Assembly: GCA_964595365.1 (NCBI GenBank)
Contig: CAZQQC010000126.1
Location: 1 to 8,394 of the forward strand
Reading direction: 5' to 3'
DNA: 8,394 nt
DNA from: Fen-1258 sp964595365
Lineage (GTDB): Bacteria > Bacteroidota > Ignavibacteria > Ignavibacteriales > Melioribacteraceae
Translations under genes and position numbers: made by a program
Notes under the pieces: model-generated
What the model was told of the DNA's origin: nothing
Database searches by the model: none
Seen by the model: only the letters and a program-made list of their open reading frames with translations
Shown here: positions 1-6,679 of the stretch, one piece after another
How the letters are laid out: every line of letters starts with the position of its first letter
Numbering within the stretch: the first letter of the stretch is position 1

Positions 1-225
1 ATTCAATGCGGGTTCTGTACGCCGGGAATGGTGCTATCGGCGTCCGCTTTGCTTGATCAAAATCCCGATCCAACGGAAGAAGAAATCGAAGATGCCATTG
101 CAGGCAATTTATGCAGATGTACAGGTTACAAACAAATTATCGAAGCAATTATGATAACATCGAAAGAAATGATTGAATCTAACAAGCGAGATGAAGTACC
201 GAAAGTTGAAAAACAGAATTTTTAG
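1..225 (+). CDS. [2Fe-2S] subunit of xanthine dehydrogenase-type molybdenum hydroxylase (C-terminal part)
   Basis: This is the 3' end of a gene entering from the left edge; reading frame 1 is open from base 1 to the TAG at 223-225 (74 residues visible). It carries QCGFCTPGM at fragment residues 2-10 and GNLCRCTGY at 35-43. These are the two cysteine pairs that hold the second [2Fe-2S] cluster in the small subunits of CO dehydrogenase/xanthine dehydrogenase-type enzymes (CoxS/XdhC/NdhS family). The missing N-terminal half would be the plant-type ferredoxin domain. Such a subunit passes electrons from the molybdopterin centre to the FAD subunit in the cytoplasm. The last 25 or so residues are a charged, lysine-rich tail. 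With ygfK, ygeY, ygeW and a MobA-like gene nearby, the most likely substrate is xanthine or another purine, but the fragment alone cannot separate this from other aerobic-type hydroxylases such as nicotinate or aldehyde oxidoreductase. Confidence 0.92.
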   Translation: MQCGFCTPGMVLSASALLDQNPDPTEEEIEDAIAGNLCRCTGYKQIIEAIMITSKEMIESNKRDEVPKVEKQNF

Positions 226-263
226 GATAACTAACACCAAAGTACCGATAAATTTATCCCACA

Positions 264-301
264 AGAATTTTGGAGAGGTAAAATTCTCAAGTAAAACTTG
301 A
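264..301. repeat. two small adjacent inverted repeats in the convergent gap
   Basis: AGAATTTT (264-271) and AAAATTCT (280-287) form a perfect 8-bp dyad around an 8-nt loop. It is followed directly by TCAAGT-AAA-ACTTGA (287-301), a 6-bp dyad with a 3-nt loop. They lie just after the molybdenum hydroxylase subunit and ahead of the convergent ygfK end, a place where a bidirectional terminator would be useful. The stems are AT-rich and no T-run follows on either side, so a terminator role is only a guess. Otherwise 226-348 shows nothing recognisable. Confidence 0.3.
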
Positions 302-348
302 AACCGCAGAGCGTATTAGAAAAGTAAATTCTTACAGTAGAAATAAAA

Positions 349-552
349 ATGCTGCACAGAGACTTCGGAGAATTTTTGAAATTGCTGAACGATCTTAAAG
401 TAAAAGACCTGATTGCCGGCGGTTGTGCATTAAATTTTTACATTTCTAAACCATGCAACAACGGTGATATTGATCGATACAATCTTTCAAAAAATATTTT
501 TATTTCGAAACATCAAAATTGCAATTCAAGTAAGAATAATTTCTCCAGATAG
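349..552 (+). pseudogene. truncated MNT-type nucleotidyltransferase remnant
   Basis: An ORF of 67 codons whose first 43 or so residues resemble the N-terminus of small nucleotidyltransferases of the AbiEii/MNT/DUF6036 kind. The pattern is an opening helix (RDFGEFLKLLN, residues 4-14), then KVKDLIAGGCALNFY (17-31) with the GG motif, then a GDID signature (residues 39-42) standing for the metal-binding D-x-D. Intact family members are about 130-200 residues or more; here the resemblance fades after GDID, perhaps reaching ISK near base 510. The rest of the frame is low-complexity and runs into the 3' end of ygfK on the other strand. No good ribosome binding site precedes the ATG. I read it as a dead 5' fragment of a toxin/antitoxin-type or resistance-type nucleotidyltransferase left in the convergent gap. 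It could still be translated, but it lacks most of the fold. Family assignment is from motif memory and moderately sure. Confidence 0.6.
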
Positions 553-3500
553 ATTTTATCCAGAGAGTTAAAGTGGCAATTTCTTTTTGTTCGAAATATG
601 AAGACTTGACTACAGCACCATTCTCATCGAATGTAATTGATCCGCGTTCATATTTCCAGCGGATGAATGCAGTAGTTTGATTCTTGAATTGAGTAATAAA
701 AAATCCGTTGTTGTAGCTGTTGCCAAAATCGTCTTCATCGCTAAATAGTGTTGGTTTTTCTTTATAAGGTTTTCCCTGATAAGGGCAAAACGTTTCGCAG
801 TTGCCGCATTCGTTACACAAAGCATCTAAGTGTAGAATCTGATATTTGTCACCGAACAAACCATCGGGCGATTCTATCGCAACATTAGCGCGGTTAGGAC
901 AGACCTCAATACATTTGTTGCAAATGAAATTACAGTCAAGACACCGGTTCGATTCAAGTAAAAGTTCCGACGGCTTTTGACTTGAAATTTCTCCTCTTCT
1001 GTTTTTTATCTTATCAAAAAATTTTGGATCATCAACGAAATAATTTTTTACTTGTTCCGGTTGAAATTCCGGAAACTCTTTTTTGATTATAGATTCTGCT
1101 GCTTTCTTTCCGTCTGCCATTGATTCGACGACCGTTGATGGACCGCGCAAAGCGTCTCCACCAATAAAAATATTTTCAATAACTGTTTCGTTCAACTCGT
1201 TAACGACAGCAGTATTGTGAGCCATCCGGATTTTATTTCTGTGTAAATAATCTTTATCAACGTGTTCGCCGATTGCAGATATTACTGAATCAACTTGAAA
1301 CTCAACAAATTCATTTTCTATTGGTATGACTTCTCTTCTTCCGCCGCTTCCAACTTGACCAAGCGACATCTTCTGGCAAGTCAAGATTCTGTCTTGAAAT
1401 TTTATTGGCAGCAAAAGTTCTTTGAATTCCACATCATCTTTTAATGCTGCGTAGAATTCTTCTTTATCGGCAGGCATCTGGTCTTTTGTTCTGCGGTAAA
1501 TCAAATAAACTTTTTGCACTCCATCATGCCGGGTTGCAGCTCGAGCACTGTCCATAGCAGAATTTCCGCCTCCTATAACCGCAACTGTTTTGCCAAGATT
1601 TGTCAACCGCAAATTGTGGAAGTCTTTTAAAAATTCTATTGCGCCGAAAACATTTTTGTGCATCCCATCAAGTTGAAGTTTGTTCGACAAACCGGCACCG
1701 ATCGCAATGTAAATGTACTGGAAACCTTCTTTCTTCAAATTTTCAAAAGGATAATTTGGATCGCTTCCGAAAATAAATCTGACCCCATGCTTTTCAATAA
1801 AAGCAATATCTTTTTCTATAGCTTCTTCGGGCAAGCGGAATGTTGGCAAAACATTTTTAATAATTCCTCCTGCATTCATTTCTTTTTCGAAAATTGTTAC
1901 ATCGAATCCTGCCTTCGTCAAAAAATATGCGGCGGATAGACCTGATGGTCCGGCGCCGATGACAGCAACGCGTATTCCATTTTGTTTTTTTAGAAAGTCT
2001 GCTTTAAATTTTTTCAGATACAATTCATACCCGTTAAGCACTGCCTCCTTTTTCAATTCGCGGATTAGCACCGGCTCATCGTAATCCCAGCGTGTGCAAT
2101 GATACTGGCATTGATGATCGCAAATGTAACCGGTAATGTGTGGCAAAGGATTTTTTGATACGATAAGTTCGTAAGCTTCCCGGTATCTTTTCTGTCCGAC
2201 CAATCTAATGTATGCGGCAATGTCTTGGTGAATCGGACACGCTTCCTGGCATGGCGCAAGATAACAGTCAAAGGCTGGTAAACTCTTAGGGATTTTTATT
2301 GAACTGATCTCACGCTTCTCCTTAAAATAATTTTTATTTGCGAGGGATTTTTCTGCCAGTGCATTTAGATCATTTAATTTTATTTTTTTGTTCAGCCCGG
2401 TCTTTGAATAATTTTTTTTCACGGTTTCCGAAATTTGTGCCAGTCGTAAATAACCGCCCGGCTTAAGTAAATCGGTTGCAAAAGTAACCGGTCTTATTCC
2501 AGTTGAAAGAATATCTTGAATGTTGCCGTTATAGGCACCACCGGAATAGGAAATGTTTATTGCACCGTTGAATTCATGTGATATTTTGTTAGCTAATGAA
2601 ATTGTTAAGGGAAACAGCGATCTACCTGACATGTACATATTATTCCCCGGCAACACATGCAAATTATTTTTCACCCCGAGCGTATTGGAAAGTTTTATTC
2701 CGAAAATTTTTTGATGCTCGTCGGCAAATTGCATTAACCGTTTCAACATGGGAATGGCGTCTTCATATTGCAAATCGTGGTCGAATGAACTTCTATCAAG
2801 TTCAATGTGCCCATACCCGAGTTTATTAAGTGTGCCGTTTACAAGATCAAATCCGAGAAGAGTTGGATTCAACTTCACGTAAGTGTGAAGACCTTTTTCT
2901 TCGATCAAATATTTTGCGATGGCTTCAATTTCATCGGACGGACAACCATGCATTGTAGAAAGTGTTACGGAGTTCGAAATGTTTGGCGATATCTTTTCGA
3001 TGTTATGAATGGTTTGTTCGAGTTTGCTTTCGGCAACAAAGAAATTTTTTAAAAGCAAATCCGAAGTGCTCTGCATACTCAGGTAGTCGATCAATTCCGA
3101 TTTGTAAATAAAAAACAATTCGTTTGCCGAAGCATCTTTTAACTCTTCGATAAATCTGTCCATCCGTTCGGTTTTAACTCCATCAAGATCATAACCAACG
3201 CTCATATTGAAAACGAAACCTCTTTCGGAATGTGAGAGTACAAACAAATCTTTTAAGAAATGAATCAAGAACCAGGCTTTAACGTATTCTGCGTAAGATT
3301 GATCGAGTAAAAGTTCTTGCGACCATTCGACGTTATAACCTTCGTCTCTTGCATCGATACACGGTTTATCGATTTTTAACTCATCAAGTTTCTGAACAGT
3401 TTTCAGTTCAAAGAATCTTCCACCAACCAGGTACGAACAAATTATGTTTTGCGCCAACTGTGTATGAGGTCCGGCTGCAGGGCCTATCGGATTATCAAGC

Positions 3501-3649
3501 GGTTCATCAAATATTTTTTCTGTGCCGTTGTTCGTATGAAAGTAAAATTTTCCGGAAGGAATTTCGAAAATTGTTTTGTGATCGGCATACTCAAAAAGAA
3601 TCCATGCAAGCAAATTCTTAAACGGTATGGAATGCATCTTATCGGACAT
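500..3649 (-). CDS. ygfK: YgfK-type multidomain Fe-S/FAD/NAD(P)H oxidoreductase
   Basis: Full-length (1049 residues; E. coli YgfK is about 1030) and co-linear with YgfK throughout. The start is fixed by MSDKMHSIPFKNLL, which matches the family N-terminus. Layout: residues 1 to about 440 form a dihydroorotate-dehydrogenase-like region with NPIGPAAGPHTQLAQN (53-68) and TMHGCP (Cys236). Then comes a GltD/dihydropyrimidine-dehydrogenase-type Fe-S domain with C462-x4-C467-x3-C471-P and C510-x3-C514-x3-C518. An FAD Rossmann motif GAGPSG (565-570), a pyridine-nucleotide motif GGGNSAMD (693-700) and the second FAD motif IGGDALRGPS (829-838) follow. The C-terminus holds two further cysteine sets, C903/906/910/913/917 and C945/948/951/955, typical of two [4Fe-4S] clusters. 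All ligands are present. The family was annotated as a putative selenate reductase subunit. In E. coli and gut anaerobes it is needed for anaerobic urate breakdown, so a redox partner role in purine reduction or oxidation is the likely job. It is cytoplasmic, with no signal peptide. The last ten or so residues run into the sequence of the nucleotidyltransferase relic. Confidence 0.96.
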   Translation of the reverse strand: MSDKMHSIPFKNLLAWILFEYADHKTIFEIPSGKFYFHTNNGTEKIFDEPLDNPIGPAAGPHTQLAQNIICSYLVGGRFFELKTVQKLDELKIDKPCIDARDEGYNVEWSQELLLDQSYAEYVKAWFLIHFLKDLFVLSHSERGFVFNMSVGYDLDGVKTERMDRFIEELKDASANELFFIYKSELIDYLSMQSTSDLLLKNFFVAESKLEQTIHNIEKISPNISNSVTLSTMHGCPSDEIEAIAKYLIEEKGLHTYVKLNPTLLGFDLVNGTLNKLGYGHIELDRSSFDHDLQYEDAIPMLKRLMQFADEHQKIFGIKLSNTLGVKNNLHVLPGNNMYMSGRSLFPLTISLANKISHEFNGAINISYSGGAYNGNIQDILSTGIRPVTFATDLLKPGGYLRLAQISETVKKNYSKTGLNKKIKLNDLNALAEKSLANKNYFKEKREISSIKIPKSLPAFDCYLAPCQEACPIHQDIAAYIRLVGQKRYREAYELIVSKNPLPHITGYICDHQCQYHCTRWDYDEPVLIRELKKEAVLNGYELYLKKFKADFLKKQNGIRVAVIGAGPSGLSAAYFLTKAGFDVTIFEKEMNAGGIIKNVLPTFRLPEEAIEKDIAFIEKHGVRFIFGSDPNYPFENLKKEGFQYIYIAIGAGLSNKLQLDGMHKNVFGAIEFLKDFHNLRLTNLGKTVAVIGGGNSAMDSARAATRHDGVQKVYLIYRRTKDQMPADKEEFYAALKDDVEFKELLLPIKFQDRILTCQKMSLGQVGSGGRREVIPIENEFVEFQVDSVISAIGEHVDKDYLHRNKIRMAHNTAVVNELNETVIENIFIGGDALRGPSTVVESMADGKKAAESIIKKEFPEFQPEQVKNYFVDDPKFFDKIKNRRGEISSQKPSELLLESNRCLDCNFICNKCIEVCPNRANVAIESPDGLFGDKYQILHLDALCNECGNCETFCPYQGKPYKEKPTLFSDEDDFGNSYNNGFFITQFKNQTTAFIRWKYERGSITFDENGAVVKSSYFEQKEIATLTLWIKSIWRNYSYLNCNFDVSK

Positions 3650-3682
3650 GATAAACTACTAAAATTAATAAGTAAAATATAA

Positions 3683-3710
3683 GGTATAGCTGTATTAAGT
3701 GTGAATACAA
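3683..3710 (-). promoter_or_regulatory. candidate promoter for ygfK
   Basis: On the minus strand, TTGTAT (3710-3705) and TATACC (3688-3683) are separated by 16 nt. This sigma-70-like pair would place a start about 27 nt ahead of the ygfK ATG at 3649. The matches are partial and the region is AT-rich, so chance is a real possibility. If the host uses a Bacteroidota-type -7 element, a different site may apply. The leader has no clear Shine-Dalgarno sequence. Confidence 0.22.
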
Positions 3711-3748
3711 TTTTGTAATTTTAAAACAAAGGCTGAATAACAGAACCG

Positions 3749-3779
3749 TGAAGCTTCAAAACATGGTTATGATTTTGAA
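3749..3779. promoter_or_regulatory. overlapping dyads in the divergent ygfK-ygeY region, possible operator
   Basis: A perfect 10-bp palindrome TGAAGCTTCA (3749-3758) overlaps a longer dyad TTCAAAA-N11-TTTTGAA (3755-3761 and 3773-3779). They sit near the middle of the 212-nt region between two divergently transcribed genes, upstream of both candidate promoters. That is a usual place for a regulator shared by both operons. No regulator gene is visible in the window, and AT-rich DNA produces such dyads by chance, so this is a suggestion only. Confidence 0.2.
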
Positions 3780-3788
3780 ATAACGCGC

Positions 3789-3816
3789 TTGATGAATTTC
3801 CGGGAATAAATATACA
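3789..3816 (+). promoter_or_regulatory. candidate promoter for ygeY and downstream genes
   Basis: TTGATG (3789-3794) and TATACA (3811-3816) with a 16-nt spacer give a moderate sigma-70-like match (four of six in each box). Transcription would start about 40 nt ahead of the ygeY ATG. A weak GGAAG (3853-3857) lies 4 nt before that ATG as a possible ribosome binding site. The rest of the divergent region is AT-rich and holds no ORF. Confidence 0.25.
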
Positions 3817-3861
3817 TCACGCCGGAGTTAGAAGTATTTTTAAAAAATAAACGGAAGTAGT

Positions 3862-5112
3862 ATGGAAAGATCATTTCAAGAAAAACTTTTTAGTGCTGTG
3901 GAATCGGAGAAGGAGAACCTTTTTTCTCTTATTCAAAAATTAATCCAAATCAAAAGTTACAGCGGGGAAGAAAAAGAAATTGTTGAGTTCATCGTTGCAA
4001 AAATGAAAGAGTATGGTTTCGATGAAGCATATCATGATTCCTTTGGAAATGCTATTGGTCGTATTGGCAATGGTCCAATCAGAATTATGTTTGATGCGCA
4101 CATTGACACGGTGAAAGTTACCGAAACGGAACATTGGGCGCATCCGCCTTTTGCCGGTGAAATTGCAGACGGAAAAATTTACGGACGCGGTGCCGTTGAT
4201 GAAAAACCGGCTATGGCTGGATTTATGATTGCCGGAAAAATTTTGAAACAAGTTTACGGTGAAAGATTTCCATTCACACTTTACATTGTCGGTTCAGTAC
4301 TCGAAGAAGATGCCGACGGATATCCGCTATATCATATTATTCAAAACGAAAAGATCAAACCGGCTTACGTTCTGCTTGGCGAACCTACCGATCTAAAAGT
4401 TTATCGTGGACAGCGCGGGAGAATGGAATTGAAAATTACTGCAACCGGAAAATCTGCCCACGGCGCGCACAATCAAAAAGGAATTAATGCAATTTATAAA
4501 ATGATACCGATAGTTGCGGATATTGAAAAACTCGATAAGAAATTGAAACCCCGGCAACCGCTTGGTAAAGGTTCAATTACTGTAAGTCAAATTATTTCCA
4601 GAGCACCGTCTGCCTGTTCCGTCTCCGATTTCTGCCAGATTCATCTTGATAGAAGAATGACAATCGGCGAAAATAAAAATTCCGTTGTAAAAGAATTGAA
4701 TGCAATCATCAAGAAACATAAGAGCAATGCAAAGGTGTCGATTCCGAATGTCGAAGGAATAAGCTGGAAAGGAACAAACTTTTTTCAAGAAGCATATTTT
4801 CCAACTTGGATTTATGATGAAAAGCATCCGCTTGTTGGTGCAGCAATAGAAACCTCCAAAGCAGCAATTGGAAAAGCAAAAAGCGGTGTATGGAGTTTCT
4901 CTACAAACGGCGTTGCAACCGCCGGACATTTTGGAATTCCGACTATTGGTTTTGCACCGGGTAAGGAAGAACTTTCACATTCATCGAAGGAAGAGCTTGT
5001 GCTGAACGATCTGCTGAAAGCAACAAAATTTTATTCTCTTTTTCCGTTTGAATTAACAGACAGAATAGATGCTAATTATAATTATCCTTATTCAGAAAAG
5101 CAATTAAGGTGA
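3862..5112 (+). CDS. ygeY: YgeY family M20 metallohydrolase
   Basis: A 416-residue M20 (DapE/ArgE/carboxypeptidase G2-like) zinc hydrolase of the YgeY 'selenium metabolism' branch. Visible catalytic features: FDAHIDT with His80 and Asp82, GRGAVDEKP with bridging Asp113, and LEEDADG with general base Glu148 and metal ligand Glu149. The dimerisation-domain GKSAHGAHNQKG begins a little past residue 190, and the final metal ligand His373 lies in ELSHSSKEE. The protein is cytoplasmic. Relatives in purine-degrading clusters act near ureido/amino-acid intermediates, so hydrolysis of a carbamoylated or acylated 2,3-diaminopropionate-type compound is likely, but the exact substrate is inferred. The core domain ends at about FYSLFPFELT (near residue 397). 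The last residues, ending SEKQLR, are read in a different frame from an ORF6N relic that begins near 5094, so the native C-terminus may have been altered. First gene of the rightward set, 157 nt before ygeW. Confidence 0.94.
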   Translation: MERSFQEKLFSAVESEKENLFSLIQKLIQIKSYSGEEKEIVEFIVAKMKEYGFDEAYHDSFGNAIGRIGNGPIRIMFDAHIDTVKVTETEHWAHPPFAGEIADGKIYGRGAVDEKPAMAGFMIAGKILKQVYGERFPFTLYIVGSVLEEDADGYPLYHIIQNEKIKPAYVLLGEPTDLKVYRGQRGRMELKITATGKSAHGAHNQKGINAIYKMIPIVADIEKLDKKLKPRQPLGKGSITVSQIISRAPSACSVSDFCQIHLDRRMTIGENKNSVVKELNAIIKKHKSNAKVSIPNVEGISWKGTNFFQEAYFPTWIYDEKHPLVGAAIETSKAAIGKAKSGVWSFSTNGVATAGHFGIPTIGFAPGKEELSHSSKEELVLNDLLKATKFYSLFPFELTDRIDANYNYPYSEKQLR

Positions 5113-5257
5113 ACCTGGAAATTATGCGAACTTTGTAAAGTTACGAAAGATGATTGATGCTAATAAGACGCTGCTTGCACGTATAGAGAAATTAGAGAAA
5201 AAATATGACTCCCGGTTCCAAATTGTTTTTGAGGCAATTAAAGAATTGATGAAATAA
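5094..5257 (+). pseudogene. frameshifted C-terminal remnant of an ORF6N-domain protein
   Basis: Two frames joined by a one-base loss spell the tail of an ORF6N (phage-type DNA-binding, KilA-N-like) protein. Bases 5094-5132 read RKAIKVNLEIMRT. From 5132 the next frame reads FVKLRKMIDANKTLLARI (5132-5185) and then the helix EKLEKKYDSRFQIVFEAIKE and LMK, with TAA TAA at 5255-5260. In ORF6N proteins the phrases VN-x-x-IMRTFVKLR and KLE-x-KYD-x-F-x-x-VF-x-AI run together in this order, so a lost T after ACTTT explains the break. The DNA-binding N-terminal part is absent; stops lie upstream in this frame at 5073-5081. The fragment starts inside the end of ygeY and fills most of the ygeY-ygeW gap. 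It has no start codon of its own and is surely non-functional as a DNA-binding protein. Identification is from motif memory. Confidence 0.7.
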
Positions 5258-5269
5258 TAAGAGAAAGTT

Positions 5270-6280
5270 ATGGAAACCCGATTCAAGGGAAGACATTTTA
5301 TTACAGAAGACAACTGGACAAAAGAAGAACTCGATATTGTATTTGATACTGCATTCGATTTGAAGAAAAAATTTTATGCTGAAGAGCCGACACTATGGCT
5401 ACCGTACAAAACGTTGTTCATGATGTTTTTCGAACAGTCGACACGCACACGTAACTCGATGGAAGCCGGAATGACACAGCTTGGTGGACACGCTCACGAT
5501 CTCACGCCGGATAAAATGCAAATCGCCCATGGAGAAGTTGCAAAGGACACTGCGATAATTCTTAGTCGCATGGGACACGGAATTGCATGCCGAAATTGTT
5601 TTTACGGCATCGGCAATAAATATTTGAATGAGCTTGCACAATATTCGAGCAAGCCGGTTATGTCACTTCAAGACGACGTTTACCATCCGTTCCAAGGACT
5701 TGCGGATTTGATGACAATCTTCGAGCATCTCGGCAGAAACACAAAAGGGTTAAAAGTAACTATCAGCTGGGCATATGCAGCCACGCATTCAAAACCGCTC
5801 AGCGTACCGCAGACGCAGATTCTTTTGTTCCCGCGTTTCGGGATTGATGTAACGGTTGCTCACCCAAAAGAATTTCCATTGAGCAATGATATTGTTGGGA
5901 AAGCAAAAGAGAATGCCAAAGAAGGCGGCGGAAGCTTGAGCTTCACACATAATATGGATGAAGCGTTCGAAGATGCACAAATTATCATTCCGAAAAACTG
6001 GGGCGGCTTCGGATTCTACGATGAAAAATATTATCTCTCGCATGAGGACGACTGCAAGAAAGAAATGAAGACGAATTTGGAAAAACATAAAAGCTGGATT
6101 TGTGATGATAAGCGAATTAAGCTCGCAGACAAAAATGTAAAACTGATGCACGCGCTTCCTGCAGACCGGGGTAATGAAGTAACGGATGAAATTCTTGATA
6201 ATCCAAACATTTCAATTGTGTTCGATGAAGCGGAGAACCGTCTCCATACAGCTAAAGCAATTATGGGGTTAACGATGTGA
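5270..6280 (+). CDS. ygeW: YgeW-like knotted carbamoyltransferase
   Basis: A 336-residue aspartate/ornithine carbamoyltransferase-fold enzyme. The carbamoyl-phosphate site is STRTR (residues 57-61), with KMQIAHGE just downstream, and HPFQ (139-142) stands for the usual HPTQ. WAYAATHSKPLSVPQ (from Trp167) is the proline-containing loop shared with E. coli YgeW and the knotted acetyl/succinylornithine transcarbamylases. The substrate-side motif is HALPAD (294-299). The protein is about 60 residues shorter than E. coli YgeW. Its C-terminus (DRGNEVTDEIL, then FDEAENRLHTAKAIM) looks like a conventional ornithine-type transcarbamylase, so it belongs to a distinct clade. The usual HCLP cysteine is alanine. 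A weak GAGAAA lies just before the ATG. In purine catabolism it would run in the phosphorolytic direction, giving carbamoyl phosphate from a ureido compound such as a carbamoylated diaminopropionate. That substrate is inferred; an ordinary ornithine or putrescine carbamoyltransferase is less likely given the knot loop. Confidence 0.9.
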   Translation: METRFKGRHFITEDNWTKEELDIVFDTAFDLKKKFYAEEPTLWLPYKTLFMMFFEQSTRTRNSMEAGMTQLGGHAHDLTPDKMQIAHGEVAKDTAIILSRMGHGIACRNCFYGIGNKYLNELAQYSSKPVMSLQDDVYHPFQGLADLMTIFEHLGRNTKGLKVTISWAYAATHSKPLSVPQTQILLFPRFGIDVTVAHPKEFPLSNDIVGKAKENAKEGGGSLSFTHNMDEAFEDAQIIIPKNWGGFGFYDEKYYLSHEDDCKKEMKTNLEKHKSWICDDKRIKLADKNVKLMHALPADRGNEVTDEILDNPNISIVFDEAENRLHTAKAIMGLTM

Positions 6281-6294
6281 CGTGTACCGTTATT

Positions 6295-6329
6295 CCGGGG
6301 TGTCCCGATTTAGTTTATCGGGATGCCGG
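6295..6329. repeat. TCCCGAT/ATCGGGA palindromic intergenic repeat
   Basis: TCCCGAT (6303-6309) and ATCGGGA (6317-6323) form a 7-bp stem with a 7-nt loop. Flanking CCGG boxes (6295-6298 and 6326-6329) add a second short stem. Weaker symmetry continues outward into ACCGTTAT on the left and GAACCGAT on the right. It starts 15 nt after the ygeW stop, so it could end the ygeW transcript, but there is no T-run. The form resembles dispersed intergenic palindromes (REP-like), and it directly precedes a GIY-YIG gene. Confidence 0.6.
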
Positions 6330-6349
6330 AGAACCGATAACATGATTAT

Positions 6350-6672
6350 ATGAAAAGTTACTTTGCATATATTATGACAAACAATTCAAAAACGCTTTAC
6401 ATGGGCGCGATAAATAATTTGCAACGAAGAATTTTTGAACACAAGAATAAGTTGCATCCATGTTTTACTCCGAAGTATAATATCAACCGGCTCGTTTATT
6501 ATGAAGAGACAAATGATATTCAATCTGCAATCGCACGGAAGAAACAAATTAATGGTTAAGAATAAAAAAGATCAATCTGATAGAATCGGTAAACCCTCAA
6601 TGGAAAGGTCTAAGCTATGATCGGGTGAGAGGTCTTTCATCCCGAAAATTTCGGAATTTAGAATGCAAATGA
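6350..6672 (+). pseudogene. frameshifted GIY-YIG nuclease gene
   Basis: The first frame (6350-6559, 69 residues) gives the GIY-YIG core: YFAYIMTNNSKTLYMG (residues 4-19), then NNLQRRIFEHKN (22-33), then LVYYEETNDIQSAIARKKQI (48-67). In the family the next words are K-G-W. Here the frame stops as ING-stop, while the frame two bases on, from 6553, reads WLRIKKINLIESVNPQWKGL, the expected C-terminal segment, and runs to TGA at 6670-6672. So about four bases (net minus one codon step) were lost near 6551-6553. Restored, the protein would be about 107 residues; the stand-alone UvrC-like class is usually 80-100. The last 18 or so codons read through a palindrome (6621-6654) and are probably not native. 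No slippery heptamer sits at the junction, so programmed frameshifting is unlikely. These small nucleases have no firmly established role. Confidence 0.82.
6621..6654. repeat. paired palindromes after the GIY-YIG gene
   Basis: TCGGG-TGA (6621-6628) can pair with TCA-T-CCCGA (6637-6645), leaving one bulged base. It overlaps CCGAAA-A-TTTCGG (6642-6654), a 6-bp dyad with a single central base. Together with the TCCCGAT repeat at 6295-6329 they bracket the GIY-YIG gene. They lie 25-60 nt before the start of the PLP enzyme, so they could also shape its leader RNA. Confidence 0.4.
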
Positions 6673-6679
6673 GACTGGT

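Noticed and set aside
610..825. Minus-strand ORF of 71 codons inside ygfK and other small ORFs within ygfK (1658-1939, 2065-2271, 3349-3682)
   Set aside because: All are alternative frames of a 1049-codon gene whose cofactor motifs are complete; none has a recognisable domain.
3940..4929. Minus-strand ORFs of 103 and 118 codons opposite ygeY
   Set aside because: They lie wholly inside a well-supported M20 gene, show no recognisable motif, and are rich in Phe/Ile/Cys as expected of antisense readings of an AT-rich gene.
5110..5112. TGA after ygeY as a possible selenocysteine codon, given the family's 'selenium metabolism' name
   Set aside because: Read-through gives only 14 further codons, ending at another TGA at 5155-5157, with nothing resembling the YgeY family; the downstream coding signal is the ORF6N relic in other frames.
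5789..6151. Minus-strand ORF of 120 codons opposite ygeW
   Set aside because: Antisense shadow of the carbamoyltransferase; no family features and no independent start signals.
6295..6329. Rho-independent terminator after ygeW
   Set aside because: The stem is good but is not followed by a T-run, and its form matches dispersed palindromic repeats; kept as a repeat instead.
6545..6570. Programmed frameshift in the GIY-YIG gene
   Set aside because: The loss removes the expected K-G-W codons and there is no slippery heptamer at the junction; the A-run (6563-6568) lies after the stop. A deletion or sequencing error explains it better.
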